Shown piece by piece: positions 1 through 11,532 of a stretch of DNA of 64,000 nt. Below the pieces are notes generated by a model. That model did no database searches. It worked only from the letters and a program-made list of their open reading frames with translations, and was not told where the DNA came from. Location: the NCBI GenBank assembly GCA_025617745.1, contig CM046863.1, positions 15,256,875-15,320,874 on the forward strand, in the 5' to 3' direction. The translations under genes and the position numbers were made by a program. Within the stretch, counting starts at the first letter, position 1. Each line of letters opens with the position of its first letter. Source of the stretch: Heliocidaris erythrogramma (Eukaryota > Echinodermata > Echinoidea > Camarodonta > Echinometridae).

Positions 1-860
1 TCCAGATTATCCGATTGCGCCACCAAAACAGCTGCTCAATGGCCTTGCTCGTTTTATAATTCCTACAGTTCGTTTTCATGAATATTCATGCCGACTAGTC
101 TTGACGGAATAAACCGTATTATGAGCAATTTGACGCATTAGTCTCTAAATCAAGACCCCTTTAAAAAAAAAAGCCCCAATCTGCGCTGCAGAAAAAAATA
201 ACGCAGCCCTGACTCTCTGTATGTGAAGTTCTGAGCTGAACGGATGTCCGCCCTCTTTCGTTGGGAAAAAACGCATATTTTTGTATAAGTTTTATCATTG
301 CTGTTATTTTTATAGTTTCATTTTTTTTCGAAACAGTGGCAATTTGTTTTTGGAATTCCTGTTTCTTTCTACTATCAACGTGTAATACAAGCTTTGTATA
401 TAAATATATATATTTTGGTTAGTGGGTTTGATCTTTATATTGGTAGACCCTACTACGAGTTTTGACCATATTACATTAACATGTGGGTACTAACAAAAAG
501 TTAAATTTACTCTTGACGGACGTTATAAGATGTACATTGTTTATCTAAAACTAATTCAAAATTGTATAATGCAACGCTTGATTAAAAGGGAATAAAATGA
601 TATGAAATGTACAAAAATACGTGAACAACTCTTCCACACCCCTTTCAATATTACAAGTAATGCTTCAATTATAGTACATGAAACCAATAGTTGTAGACTC
701 ATCTCTTTTTTTTTTCTTCTTCTTTTTTTGCTGAAAAGTTTTCGAATTCTATCCAGGGAACACAAAATCCACATGTAGACATACATGATAGAGAAATTTC
801 GCAATATACAGCGGATATTGTTATGCTGCCACAACTTCCTCTTTCGTTAACTAACACTTC
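1..860. other. AT-rich DNA, no gene recognised
   Basis: I see no convincing exon, RNA gene or repeat end here. The minus-strand frame at 556-834 is open by chance; its translation is a lysine/arginine run from a poly-T tract with no domain-like pattern. Confidence 0.5.
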
Positions 861-871
861 AGACCTCATTA

Positions 872-895
872 CCCCCCCCCCCCCCCCCCCCCCCC
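872..895. repeat. Poly-C tract (about 24 C)
   Basis: An uninterrupted C run followed by T. The sequence just after it (ccgaaaccgattta, about 904-917) also occurs at 54821 and 59103, so this is probably a fragment of the 54-59 kb repeat family. Confidence 0.85.
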
Positions 896-1015
896 TTTTT
901 TCCCCGAAACCGATTTAAACATTCCTCTCAAAATCCCCATCACAAAATTCAACATAAAGAAGCCTTTTATTTGTTTTACTTTTTCAGCATTTCTTTAACA
1001 TGTGTATCCCATTTA

Positions 1016-1060
1016 TACTAAAGGGTACATTAGGTGGACACACAACAATGCGATTTATTA
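1016..1060. mobile_element. Solo terminus of the GGGTACATTAGG MITE family
   Basis: The sequence aagggtacattaggtggac matches the left end of the elements at 2201 and 8821. No matching right end sits close by, so this is probably a truncated copy. Confidence 0.5.
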
Positions 1061-1225
1061 ACATTATTATGTATCGCTGTAGAGAACCTCCAATGTGTAC
1101 TAAGCATATATGTGTGTAGTTATGGATGTATGGGGTTTGTTCGCAAGGACGATACATCAAGTTATGGCCTAAAACTCTGACATTTTCACTGATGCCGTTT
1201 ATTGGTTTTTGCGAAAGAACTTTTC

Positions 1226-1478
1226 ATGTTTGTGTGTGTGTGTATGCGTATCCATGTACATGTGCATGTGTGTATATATGTATATATATATATATATACA
1301 CCACTATACCATTTTGTGACTATGTTGTATATGTATGTATATGTTTATTGGTTTTTGCGAACGAAATCTTCATGTATGTGTATGCGTTTATATTATGTAC
1401 GACTATTATGTCACCATTATACCATTTAATGACTAAATGTTGTATGTATGTGTATATGTATGTATATACATTTGCGTT
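1226..1478. repeat. TG/TA-rich microsatellite region
   Basis: Alternating tg and ta runs near 1230-1300 are followed by degenerate tgtatatgta blocks. A second (tg)n run lies at about 1671-1700. Long open frames here are side effects of the alternating composition. Confidence 0.8.
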
Positions 1479-1489
1479 TGTTTAGCATT

Positions 1490-1665
1490 ATGTCCGAGGA
1501 CATTTTTGGACAGAGAACAAAAAAAAAAAATCATGACAACAATGGTCCTCGGAAGCCGGACAATAGTCCTCGAACGTCGAACAATGAATTTATGCCTTAT
1601 TCCGTCGACTGTCCGAGGACGAGTAACAATAGAGGAACAATAGTTGTCCTCGGAAGTAAAGCCAT
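1490..1665. repeat. Short-unit foldback repeat with GTCCGAGGAC motifs
   Basis: The palindromic word gtccgaggac and its variants (gtcctcgga) recur at least five times in both orientations within 175 bp. A similar gtcctcgg-rich stretch lies at 14330-14500. Confidence 0.5.
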
Positions 1666-2200
1666 GTAAACGTGTGTGTGTGTGTGTGTGTATGTGTGTA
1701 TGTGTATATATGCACGCATAATGTCACCGTTATACCGTTTAATGACTATAATTATGTTGACTTATTATGTTCACTTTATGCACATGCATTGATGTGACTA
1801 TATTACCTTGTATCCTATTTCGTTAATATAAAATATAAAATAGATATCTTACTTACTTTCTATAATTATGTGACATGCATTTAATATCTGTGGCACACCA
1901 TTATACTGTCACTTATATCTTGTGTCTATTATAATACGATTGCGCCGGATGGCGTTAAGTGAACCGGGTACATATATATCTTATGTATATTTGATGTTTA
2001 TTATATATTAAATATTATATTATTTATGTTCGCATTGTCATGCTATATTCATTTTGTTTTCATTTAATTTTGATTTGTCTTGGTAGACCCTGAAGGAGGC
2101 CAAATGAGGCCGAAAGCTTGGAATTTAAATCGAGGTTAACCGAGAGCTACGTCCCGTCTCATTTATATCTGTCACGCTTATATATATATAAACATATTTG

Positions 2201-2352
2201 ACTAACGGGTACATTAAGTCGACACCTAACAATGCAGTTTATTCCGTCATAATAGCGACCCCTACATTAGGTCGACAGTTGGTACATTAGGTCGACAGTT
2301 GAACAAAGAAAAAGAACAAAAACTGTCCTCCTAATGTACCCATTAGTCGTTT
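2201..2352. mobile_element. MITE with roughly 22-bp terminal inverted repeats
   Basis: The left end actaacgggtacattaag pairs with the right end, whose reverse complement reads actaatgggtacattagg. The element is about 150 bp, has no coding capacity, and belongs to the same family as 1016 and 8821-10640. Confidence 0.65.
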
Positions 2353-2621
2353 ACATATATATATAAACATATATCATTTCCTGATTTATTCTCTCAAATT
2401 ACGATGGGATCTTTAAAATTCACCATAACCAAAAACAGTTTGAATGGAATTAGAGTTCCAGTAGGCCCTTTTGTTATCAAGGAACAAAGATTAAGCCATA
2501 AATGTAAAAATATTCTGACGCGGATGTTAATGTTCGCAGTTATTGTCATGTTGCAAATTTCTTTCTCTTAAGCACTTTAAACCTAAACTTTCAAGAATTT
2601 TTTTTCAAACTCTTTATTTCC

Positions 2622-4000
2622 AGGTTTGGCATTGTATTATCAACAAGCCCGAACTGTAATTGGAAAAAACCAGCCATCTTTATTGGGGATTCCCATATTT
2701 GGCATTAGGTTTCCTGTATTATCAACAAGTCCAAACTGTATTTTGCAATACCAGCCATTTTTAGTGGGAATTCCCATGTTTGGCAAAAGGTTTCCTGTAT
2801 TATCAACAACTCCCCACTGTATTTTGCAATCCGAAAATTGTCAAAAAAATGCATTGCCTTTGTATTCTTCATCTTTTTCCCCAATTATATATATATATAT
2901 ATATATATATTACACACCCACACAACTCACGACAGCCAGGTGGACACGCATCCGCAAACGACACATACATTATTCACCCCAACGAAATATCAAAATAGTG
3001 CACTTAAGTTAAGCTTTCTTTGACATTAAATTTTCTGCTTAAATATTCCTTCTTCATTTTATTTCAGAGCTGAACTCATCATGCTCATAGTTTCTTTCAG
3101 TTAAAGCACTTTAAACCTCTTTCGGCAAACTTTCAGATTCTTTATCAAAATCTTTGTTGGGAATTCCAATGATTGGCAATTGACTTCTTGTGTTTATCAA
3201 CAAGTCCTAACTGTATTTTGCAATACCAGCCATCTTCAAAATGACATTGCAAGCGCCACATTGACTGTTATATCTATTCATATTACAGAACGTATCAAAT
3301 TGCTGGAATAGCCAAAACATACCGTTACCATTAGGTTCACTCATGACTTTAACAACTATGGCGCCGCCAGTTTACTGATTAGAATGCGCCGCTCAGCTGG
3401 CCGTGTGCAACCCCTATTTTCACAACCTGGATCCGCTATTTTTCCTTACGATATGTATGCATTAATTGTTTGTGTTTAGCGCTGATAATAAAATCTTAAC
3501 TTCAACAAAGTAAACAAAATCATTATAATTATACCACGGCAAATCAAGTCAAGTACAATTATTGCAATCCAAGACTCGTTAGGGATGTATTGTGCAACAC
3601 AATGAACATCAAGTGCTACCAAGAAACTAGGTTATGTTCATTAAAATAACAAAACAAAACCAACAAGCAATTATAATGAGCAATCATGATTGAACCTAAC
3701 ACATCCGAGAAGACCCTCCCCTATCCTTTAAAGGCGCTTTGGCATGTTTTCCTTAATGATTGCATATATAAGCTCACTGGCAGTTTCGTAATGAGCAAAA
3801 CATTTTCGGGGTCTGACCCAGCCAGAATTGAAATCATTGAAAGGGCGATATCGTATCAATACTGATTGCAAAATGAAAAGTGCAAACAATACTTTTAATA
3901 ACTGCTGTATGGGTTTATTGCCTTCAAAGGCCTGATTAGTGCAGGCAATGACGCAATAGAAATGATGCCTCTTGTGAGCCGGGACTAACACAAACCAAAT
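2622..4000 (-). repeat. Diverged copy of the 51-62 kb repeat family with degenerate coding-like segments
   Basis: Three blocks match the units at 51060-51930, 57270-58150 and 61510-62400 in the same order: an 81-bp tandem motif (about 2626-2860, with another copy at 3150-3235), an acacac-cactcacgacagcc block (2909-3030), and a minus-strand block at 3728-3930. On the minus strand the 81-bp motif reads open as a 27-residue unit containing VDNTGNLxPNMGIP. The 3728-3930 block preserves NQAFEGNKPIQQLLKV. This suggests decayed coding sequence, perhaps of a transposon or multicopy gene. The family is not recognised. Confidence 0.5.
2885..2911. repeat. (AT)n microsatellite
   Basis: About 13 at dinucleotides lie between the 81-bp repeat block and the cacaactcacgacag block. 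Confidence 0.9.
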
Positions 4001-4201
4001 TAGAATTTAAACCCTAAACGCAACAATAAACTCAATTTTACCCCAAATTTAATACTAACCTACCAAACAACTGCTAGGCGCTCTGACATAATACTTCGGG
4101 GACAATAAGCCAGTTCGTAATTAATTCATGGTACAAATGACCCTAAAATTACCCCAATTTGTACGCGCACGGGCATTTGCTTTAGGTGAACGGATTACTT
4201 G

Positions 4202-4660
4202 CCCCCTGTTCAGACGCTATTCAGTTTATACCGAAACTCGATAAAGACACGACGCATAAAGAATCATCGTATAGCTAACGGGTCGTTCAGACGCATATTG
4301 CGACCGTCGTGAAAAAGGTGGTATAGATGCGCAGTTTCCCACTGCGCGTGTTGTTATGATCACGAGGTATCCGCTAGCCCCCCTGCCTGGATTTCCTCTT
4401 CCACCTTTCACGCGCGCTCCCGTTAAGCCCCGCCCAGTTATACCGTTCTATGGTCGCCATACGTTCAGACGGACACGAAACAGTGATTCTTTATCGAGTT
4501 CTAGTTCGAAACGATGCTCTGACCCTCGTTTCGCTATACGTCGTTTCGCTATACGTCGTTTCGTTAGTCAGCGTTCAGACGCAAAATTTCATCGTATAGC
4601 TATACCGTTCTAGTATAGCTATACCGTTTTGGTATAGATTTTTAGCGTCTGAACACCCTG
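4202..4660. mobile_element. Non-autonomous DNA transposon, copy 1 of a tandem pair
   Basis: The left end cccctgttcagacgcta mirrors the right end tagcgtctgaacaccctg, giving a core TIR of tgttcagacgcta. The interior holds further inverted pieces (gaaactcgataaag versus ctttatcgagttct) and tandem gtttcgctatac motifs. The element is about 459 bp. Short open frames on both strands arise from the palindromic structure and are not genes. Confidence 0.75.
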
Positions 4661-4727
4661 TCTGTTGGCTAGTGACGGATGTTGCAGCGGGATGTCGCTT
4701 GGATGTGTGCGAGCCTTATGGCGCTTA

Positions 4728-5186
4728 CCCCCTGTTCAGACGCTATTCAGTTTATACCGAAACTCGATAAAGAAACGACGTATAAAGAATCATCGTATAG
4801 CTAACGGGTCGTTCAGACGCATATTGCAACCGTCGTGAAAAAGGTCGTATAGATGCGCAGTTTCCCACTGCGCGTGTTGTTATGATCACGAGGTATCCGC
4901 TAGCCCCCCTGCCTGGATTTCCTCTTCCACCTTTCACGCGCGCTCCCGTTAAGCCCCGCCCAGTTATACCGTTCTATGGTCGCCATACGTTCAGACGGAC
5001 ACGAAACAGTGATTCTTTATCGAGTTCTAGTTCGAAACGATGCTCTGACCCTCGTTTCGCTATACGTCGTTTCGCTATACGTCGTTTCGTTATTCAGCGT
5101 TCAGACGCAAAATTTCATCGTATAGCTATACCGTTCTAGTATAGCTATACCGTTTTGGTATAGATTTTTAGCCTCTGAACACCCTG
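4728..5186. mobile_element. Non-autonomous DNA transposon, copy 2 of a tandem pair
   Basis: Nearly identical to 4202-4660 at a constant 526-bp offset, separated by about 67 bp of unrelated sequence. Only a few substitutions are seen, so both insertions, or a duplication of one, are recent. Confidence 0.75.
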
Positions 5187-5284
5187 TCACTGACTGATGA
5201 ATATTAGATTACTGAAATCTGCCAGAATAATCATTCTTTCATTTTATTTGTCATTTTGGCATTGACTTGCCTGTTGTGCCGCCA

Positions 5285-5460
5285 AGTTCCAATTCAGTCT
5301 TCTTGTTTTGTATAGGGCCCTCTCACAAGCTTTAGCTTCTCTGGGTCCTAAAAATCATTCATGTTGTTATTTATACTCGTGTTAATGCATTATAACAGAG
5401 ATCCATGTATGTATGTTTGGTTTTTAAATAAAGTTCATTCATTCATTCATTCATTCATCT
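5285..5460 (+). mobile_element. 5'-truncated LINE 3' tail with (TTCA)n
   Basis: A caagctttagcttctctgggt block, then aataaag and about six attc/ttca repeats, is the usual form of a truncated non-LTR retrotransposon 3' end. A related cacaagctttgcttct block ends the LINE fragment at 48262-48850. No reverse transcriptase coding remains. Confidence 0.55.
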
Positions 5461-6100
5461 CCAAGTTCAAGTACGCATGCGCTGTAGCGAGGCATGGTTC
5501 GAGAGTTGTTGTTGTTTTTTCCTTATTCTTTTCGGGCGGGAGCCCCGTGACTGGCGCTTTCGATTTCGCGCAGGGGGTGAATATCTGATCCCGTATATTC
5601 TTCACGGATGAAAATAGTAGGAAGTAAAATTAGAATTAATCTTCGTAGAAACAGATACAAAGCAGAATCTACTGATTATCACAATCGTCCATTTTGTACC
5701 CTAAATGTCGAATTTGAAATTTGTGAAATGGTACTCTAAACGGCGATTGCAGTTGAAAAGGAAGACGTCGACGACGCCTTAAGCCTGAAAACAGACCATT
5801 TTCGACGTTTTTTGTGGACGAGCGTGCGTAGCACATAATGTGGTGAATGACCCCCTGGGATCATTTGTCCCATTTAACAATTACGTCATCAATCGCGCAG
5901 ATTTGATGCATTCACCGTGCAATTTTGGATCCATACGAAATTGTCCATGGCACTCGCGCGACCACCAACACGTCTACATACGCAAAAACGACTTGCCTTT
6001 GCATCGCGCATGCAACTATCAAGTACATTGACGGACAGCACAACAAAAAGGTCCCTTCACTCTTGTTTCTTAATTCATGAAATGTCAAAATTTGACATAT
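5461..6100. other. Intergenic DNA, no gene recognised
   Basis: Locally higher GC and several cgcg words, but no open frame with protein-like composition and no TIR pair found. Confidence 0.4.
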
Positions 6101-6102
6101 CA

Positions 6103-6155
6103 TAATTTATGTAGCTATCCTTCTCATTAAATGAGAAGGATAGCTACATAAATTA
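6103..6155. repeat. Perfect 26-bp-arm palindrome
   Basis: Arms 6103-6128 and 6130-6155 are exact reverse complements around a single A. The arm contains atgtagctatccttctcatt. It could extrude as a cruciform or fold as a hairpin RNA. Confidence 0.85.
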
Positions 6156-6215
6156 CATAAATTATTTTATGTGTCATATAAAACAAATACATGTAATGAA
6201 TGTTTTTTTTCATTC

Positions 6216-6282
6216 GGTGAAAGATGAAATGATCCATTCAACTCGGCTCCGCCTCGTTGAATGGATCATTTCATCTTTCACC
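6216..6282. repeat. Perfect 27-bp-arm hairpin with 13-nt loop
   Basis: Arms 6216-6242 and 6256-6282 are exact reverse complements (starting ggtgaaagatgaaatgatcc). Loop bases 6243-6255 are GC-rich. Sequence just downstream resembles 33005-33065, so this is part of a dispersed foldback family. Confidence 0.85.
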
Positions 6283-6632
6283 TCATGAAATATTCTGTCC
6301 ATTGCACTCATAAACATTCATTATTTGTATAATATTGCACGAAACGCTGAATTCCCCATAGGCTACAGTACTAAACTTGCCGTGCAATATTATGCCGTAT
6401 GTTGTCTGGTCTGTATGGTCTGTTTGCGTGCGCGCGAATGATGCAACGCATACACTCATACGCACATGACGTCATAAAGAGGTTAAGTTAAACTTGTGTG
6501 ATCACAAGGAAGTATTATGATGAGGGGCTCTATTAACTGAATGTGGTTGGTTAAAATGATTTTTATTCTAAATCATTTCCTGTAGGGTATAGATAATAAT
6601 ACTTATATTGGATGGCTTTATTTCATGGAATA

Positions 6633-6725
6633 CCAGAAATATTCCACTCGTTAGGGCCAATATAGCACTCATCTTCGATTCGTGCAATATTGGCCCTAAC
6701 TCGTGGAATATTGTCTGGTATCCCA
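6633..6725. repeat. Imperfect inverted repeat
   Basis: ggaataccagaaatattcca and gttagggccaatat pair with downstream atattggccctaac and tggaatattgtctggtat. This is a third foldback within 600 bp of the two perfect hairpins. Confidence 0.65.
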
Positions 6726-6842
6726 TTCAGAGCCATGCAATATAATATAAATATTGTACTCGGTACAAATGACCTTTATCTGCACATGCGCAAATTGTAA
6801 TTAGGAACGGGCTTATTGCTCCGGGCTTTATTTCGTCAAGAT

Positions 6843-6932
6843 AGAGGGTTGGGGTTAGGGTTGCAATATAATTTTAGGTTAGGTTTAGGGTTAGATTTAG
6901 GGTTATGGTTTAGGGTTAGGTTAAGTTAAGTG
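6843..6932. repeat. Degenerate interstitial telomere-like tract
   Basis: About ten copies of ttaggg and one-base variants (ggttagggtt, tttaggg, ggtttaggg) in one orientation. TTAGGG is the usual animal telomere unit, but unique sequence on both sides makes this interstitial. Confidence 0.7.
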
Positions 6933-6959
6933 TTTTGTCTAGGGTTGAAGTTTAGCATT

Positions 6960-7530
6960 CGGTTAGTCTACGAACCTGACTTGGAGCAATTGTCGCCTGA
7001 GCATGTGCCGTATAACTGCTACTCAAGCCACAATACTTTGATTTTAATTTATATACCACGAACAAGATTTAGTGTTTGCTTTAGAATATAGTGACAGCAA
7101 GAATGGATGACTTCCAGTAAAACGTGTTCACATTTGATTAGTTCAACTTCATTTATTTCTTTTCTTCATAGAAACAACTTTTTTCGATAGCATAATGTGC
7201 ATAATAACAGTCCTTTGGTCAGTCTAAAACCAACAAACTTTACATTGATCTAACAGTAATAGAATAATTATTTAAACTTCGATTTATAGATATGTATATT
7301 GTAAAAAAAAATAAAAATAAAACGGAGCAGTCGTAAGATTTAAGATACCATTATGTTGGCCCTATTTTATCAAAAAGTTCAATTTTCATGGGGACAGGTA
7401 CGGCATATACATAAATGTATTAACTGTTATTGGAACTAAGCATGAAATTTGTCCGGATTTTGTTCTTTATACACACGCACACACACACATACATATAATA
7501 TATATTTATAATTGTAAGGAAATAATATAT
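6960..7530. other. AT-rich DNA, no gene recognised
   Basis: Nothing beyond A/T-rich sequence and a short (ca)n run at about 7472-7490. Confidence 0.4.
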
Positions 7531-7533
7531 ACA

Positions 7534-8785
7534 CACTGTTAAAACATGTATTAAAAAACTACGGATTAAAAAAATGTTGATTAAAAATCGCTCAACATTG
7601 GTTATAAAATGAATGTTGGTTAAAAATGACTTTTAATCTTGCGTGGGTTAAAAACATTGTTTTTATTCTTGTTGGTTACTTTGTAACCAACATTGATTAA
7701 AAACAGTGTTCTCTGCTTTCCCGTCAAACTGATAGTGCTAACTGTCAAGACACTTTATCTTTTTGTTGGTTAAAAGTTTGATCAAAGTTGATTAAAATAC
7801 CAATCGCGTGACCGAACAGCGCATGCGCATATGGATTTGGAACAAATTCGCTGCGCACAAATCTATCACAGAAATTGTTTGCGATAAAAATGGAAGGCAT
7901 TGTCATTCAAGTCGCTGAATGAGTGGGGACTTTCAAAGAGTTTGTCGGCGTGTTTGAAGGTGAGAAACTATTATTCATATATGTGATTGTTGTCCAGCTT
8001 AATCTTGGGAAGAAATAGATCTACAGTGTGCTCTTTCTTTCTAATTTAAACGGCTTGGGAGCAAGTTCGACCTGCTCGATCTGGACTAGACCTGGCTAAG
8101 CCAGGCCCACCGGTAGATTTACCGACTGCGCCTATGGTAGCGAGGAGGCGACGCCGGCGGTATGGCGGTGTGTTCAACTTCGCGCATGTCCATATTTCGC
8201 GGACAGGGCAATATGACAAACACTGAAACTAGAACAGTTTTTTGAGAAACAGATATAAGCACCAATGTAGGCGTAGGCGTAGTCTACCGGTGGGCCTGCC
8301 TTAGTCAAGTCTAGTCCAGGTCTGAGAAGGTCGAACTTACCAAACCGCTGAAAGTAGATCACTGAGTAGATCTATTTCGTTATAAGGCTAGCTAGACAAC
8401 AATTACAGATATGAAAAGAGTTTCTCCGGGAGTTTCTCATCAAATAAATCTAACCAACAAATGGTTAAACATTTAACCAACAATTTGTTTAAGTTTAATC
8501 AACACCATTTTAACCAATGTTGAGCAAAATATGATTAACCAACAAATGGTTAAACATTTAACCAACAATATGTTTTAGTTTAATCAACACCAATTTAACC
8601 AACGTTGAGCAAAATACGATTAACCAACAAATGATTAAAACTTTTAATCGACCACAGGTTAAACTTTAATCAACAGGCCGTTGATTAAAGTTTTAACCTA
8701 CAAATGTGTGGTTCACCTGGTAACCCTCGGTTGATTAAAATTTTAACCAACAAGATTAAAAATTTTAATCAACGTTCTAACAGTG
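7534..8785. mobile_element. Non-autonomous DNA transposon with GTTGATTAAAA subterminal repeats, copy 1
   Basis: The element starts cactgttaaaac and ends gttctaacagtg. Both subterminal zones are packed with gttgattaaaa / ttttaaccaac words in opposite orientations. The centre is itself a foldback: cccaccggtag near 8107 pairs with ctaccggtgggcc near 8284. No transposase frame is seen. Flanking bases are TACA on both sides. Confidence 0.75.
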
Positions 8786-8820
8786 TACAACAGCTTTGGC
8801 AACTCTCGTCGTATTTACAT

Positions 8821-10640
8821 TTACTAAAGGGTACATTAGGTGGACACACAACTGACAATGGGGATTATTTCGCCATAATAGGGACCCGTACATATAAGGT
8901 AGACACTTGATATGATGGGGGGCCCTGTGTCTGCACACCTAAGGTTTTGACGTGAAATTCACACGAATTTCTTTAATATTCCTCTAAAGCTTAATTTTAT
9001 ATTATTCCTGATATTCTACACTGTTAAAACATGTATTAAAAAACTACGGATTAAAAAAATGTTGATTAAAAATCGCTCAACATTGGTTATAAAATGAATG
9101 TTGGTTAAAAATGACTTTTAATCTTGCGTGGGTTAAAAATATTGTTGATTAAAATTATTGTTTTTATTCTTGTTGGTTACTTTGTAACCAACATTGATTA
9201 AAAACAGTGTTCTCTACTTTCCCGCCAAACTGATAGTGCTAACTGTCAAGACACTTTATCTTTTTGTTGGTTAAAAGTTTGATCAAAGTTGATTAAAATA
9301 CCAATCGCGTGACCGAACAGCGCATGCGCATATGGATTTGGAACAAATTCGCTGCGCACAAATCTATCACAGAAATTGTTTGCGATAAAAATGGAAGACA
9401 TTGTCATTCAAGTCGCTGAATGAGTGGGGACTTTCAAAGAGTTTGTCGGCGTGTTTGAAGGTGAGAAACTATTATTCATATATGTGATTGTTGTCCAGCT
9501 TAATCTTGGGAAGAAATAGATCTACAGTGTGCTCTTTCTTTCTAATTTAAACGGCTTGGGAGCAAGTTCGACCCGCTCGATCTGGACTAGATCTGGCTAA
9601 GCCAGGCCCACCGGTAGATTTACCGACTGCGCCTATGGTAGCGAGGAGGCGACGCCGGCGGTATGGCGGTGTGTTCAACTTCGCGCATGTCCATATTTCG
9701 CGGACAGGGCAATATGACAAACACTGAAACTAGAACAGTTTTTTTTAGAAAAAGATATAAGCACCAATGTAGGCGTAGGCGTAGTCTACCGGTGGGCCTG
9801 CCTTAGTCAAGTCTAGTCCAGGTCTGAGAAGGTCGAACTTGCCAAACCGCTGAAAGTAGATCACTGAGTAGATCTATTTCGTTATATTAAGGCTAGCTAG
9901 ACAACAATTACAGATATGAAAAGAGTTTCTCCGGGGAGTTTCTCATCAAATAAATCTAACCAACAAATGAAATGGTTAAACATTTAACCAACAATTTGTT
10001 TAAGTTTAATCAACACCATTTTAACCAATGTTGAGCAAAATATGATTAACCAACAAATGGTTAAACATTTAACCAACAAAATAAAACTAACCAACAAATG
10101 GTTAAACATTTAACCACCAATATGTTTTAGTTTAATCAACACCAATTTAACCAACGTTGAGCAAAATACGATTAACCAACAAATGATTAAAACTTTTAAT
10201 CGACCACAGGTTAAACTTTAATCAACAGGCCGTTGATTAAAGTTTTAACCTACAAATGTGTGGTTCACCTGGTAACCCTCGGTTGATTAAAATTTTAACC
10301 AACAAGATTAAAAAATTTAATCAACGTTCTAACAGTGTAAAGAGTAAGTTTGCAAAAAATTCTCATCAAAATTAGAGCAAGAACAATGCCATTTACACAA
10401 GAAACGGTGGCCGTTGTGAATAAAATGCATGAAATAAGACCCTTTTTACAATATTTTGACTCGTTTTTTGCATGAGTACCTATCGCTATGATAAAGATGA
10501 AAAGTTTGCGTTCGTTGCGTGTTTTGTTTTACTAGAACTGCGCAGTTAAGCGTGTGCGCTCACATGGGCACTCTAGCCATACATATTAGGTCTAGAGCAT
10601 TGAAACAAAACGAAAACTGTCCACCTAATGTAGCCTTTAG
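8821..10640. mobile_element. GGGTACATTAGG-family element interrupted by a nested transposon
   Basis: The left end ctaaagggtacattaggtgg at about 8822 is mirrored by gtccacctaatgtagccttt near 10619-10638. The 9019-10337 transposon lies inside, so the outer element was inserted into later. Confidence 0.5.
9019..10337. mobile_element. Non-autonomous DNA transposon with GTTGATTAAAA subterminal repeats, copy 2
   Basis: Nearly identical to 7534-8785 apart from small insertions, for example an extra ttgattaaaattattg near 9143 and an added repeat block near 10080-10115. It starts cactgttaaaac after TA and ends gttctaacagtg before TA. Confidence 0.75.
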
Positions 10641-11309
10641 AGTTATATTTTTGCCACTGCTTTGTAAAACAATTAAACAAACAATAATAATAATAATTTC
10701 ATTACGAATAGAAGTTAAGTAAACTGATCGGGAAGAACCAGGTTTCATGTAAACTCTCTTCTTGATCAATAACTTTTTTTTTTCTCATAAAGCTCTTCCC
10801 TGACAGGGCTAGCCATGATCGTTCGTCATAGGTGAAATAGTAAGATCAATTGTTATCGGGCTTTCGAAGTGGTGCAGCCCTAGATTAAAATATTTGATGC
10901 AGTCCCACCCCACCCCCTCTCTGCCTAGTTGGCTCATTTTGACTGAATATTTTTTATTTCTTTTGAAAGATAATTACATACCCCTCTTTATCTTGAAATT
11001 AAAAATTTATCGTTTAATTTTTTTTCTCTAACAGCTAAGTCTTGGGGGCGTGCACCATACAAGCATTGCTTCCTATAGCACGCCCCTCCGCTTCAATTGA
11101 TATATTTAGGTCAGTCAGTGATCGTTTCTCATTATATGTCATACTTATATTTTTCTCAATATTTTCTCTTTTTATATACAAACTTATCAAATGTTTATAT
11201 CTGTTTATATCATTGAATCGATATGTTTATGCTTATATTGAACCTGAAAAAAAATTAATCAAATCTAATCAAAAACCATATCAAATCACTCTTTATGACT
11301 GTGGTAAAT
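10641..11309. other. AT-rich DNA, no gene recognised
   Basis: Open frames at 10519-10769 and 11042-11332 lack protein-like composition and splice context. I see no supported feature. Confidence 0.4.
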
Positions 11310-11532
11310 GGGGGTCCGCTCGCTATTCATAAGGAGCACTATTCATAGAAAACTGCTATTCATTTAACACGCGTTATGAATAGTGATCCTTATGAATAGC
11401 GAGGTAATTTGTCTATGGTTTGCTCGCTATTTAGAAGGACCGCTATTCGTACAAAACCGCTATTCATTTAGTCATGCGTTATTGATAGCGGTCCTTATGA
11501 ATACCGGTCTTTATGACTAGCGAGGTTCCCCC
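11310..11532. mobile_element. GCTATTCATAAGG foldback element
   Basis: gctcgctattcataagga near 11318 is mirrored by ttatgactagcgaggttccc near 11512. The interior repeats gctattcat and its complement atgaatagc several times. The same family occurs at 43497-43764 and 48196-48260, and at the head of the minisatellite arrays at 55970 and 60240. Confidence 0.7.

Noticed and set aside
1126..1485. 119-residue plus-strand open frame
   Set aside because: It spans TG/TA microsatellite sequence; the translation is YVYIYVCV-type low complexity.
6843..6932. Chromosome end
   Set aside because: Repeats are degenerate, short and flanked by ordinary sequence on both sides.
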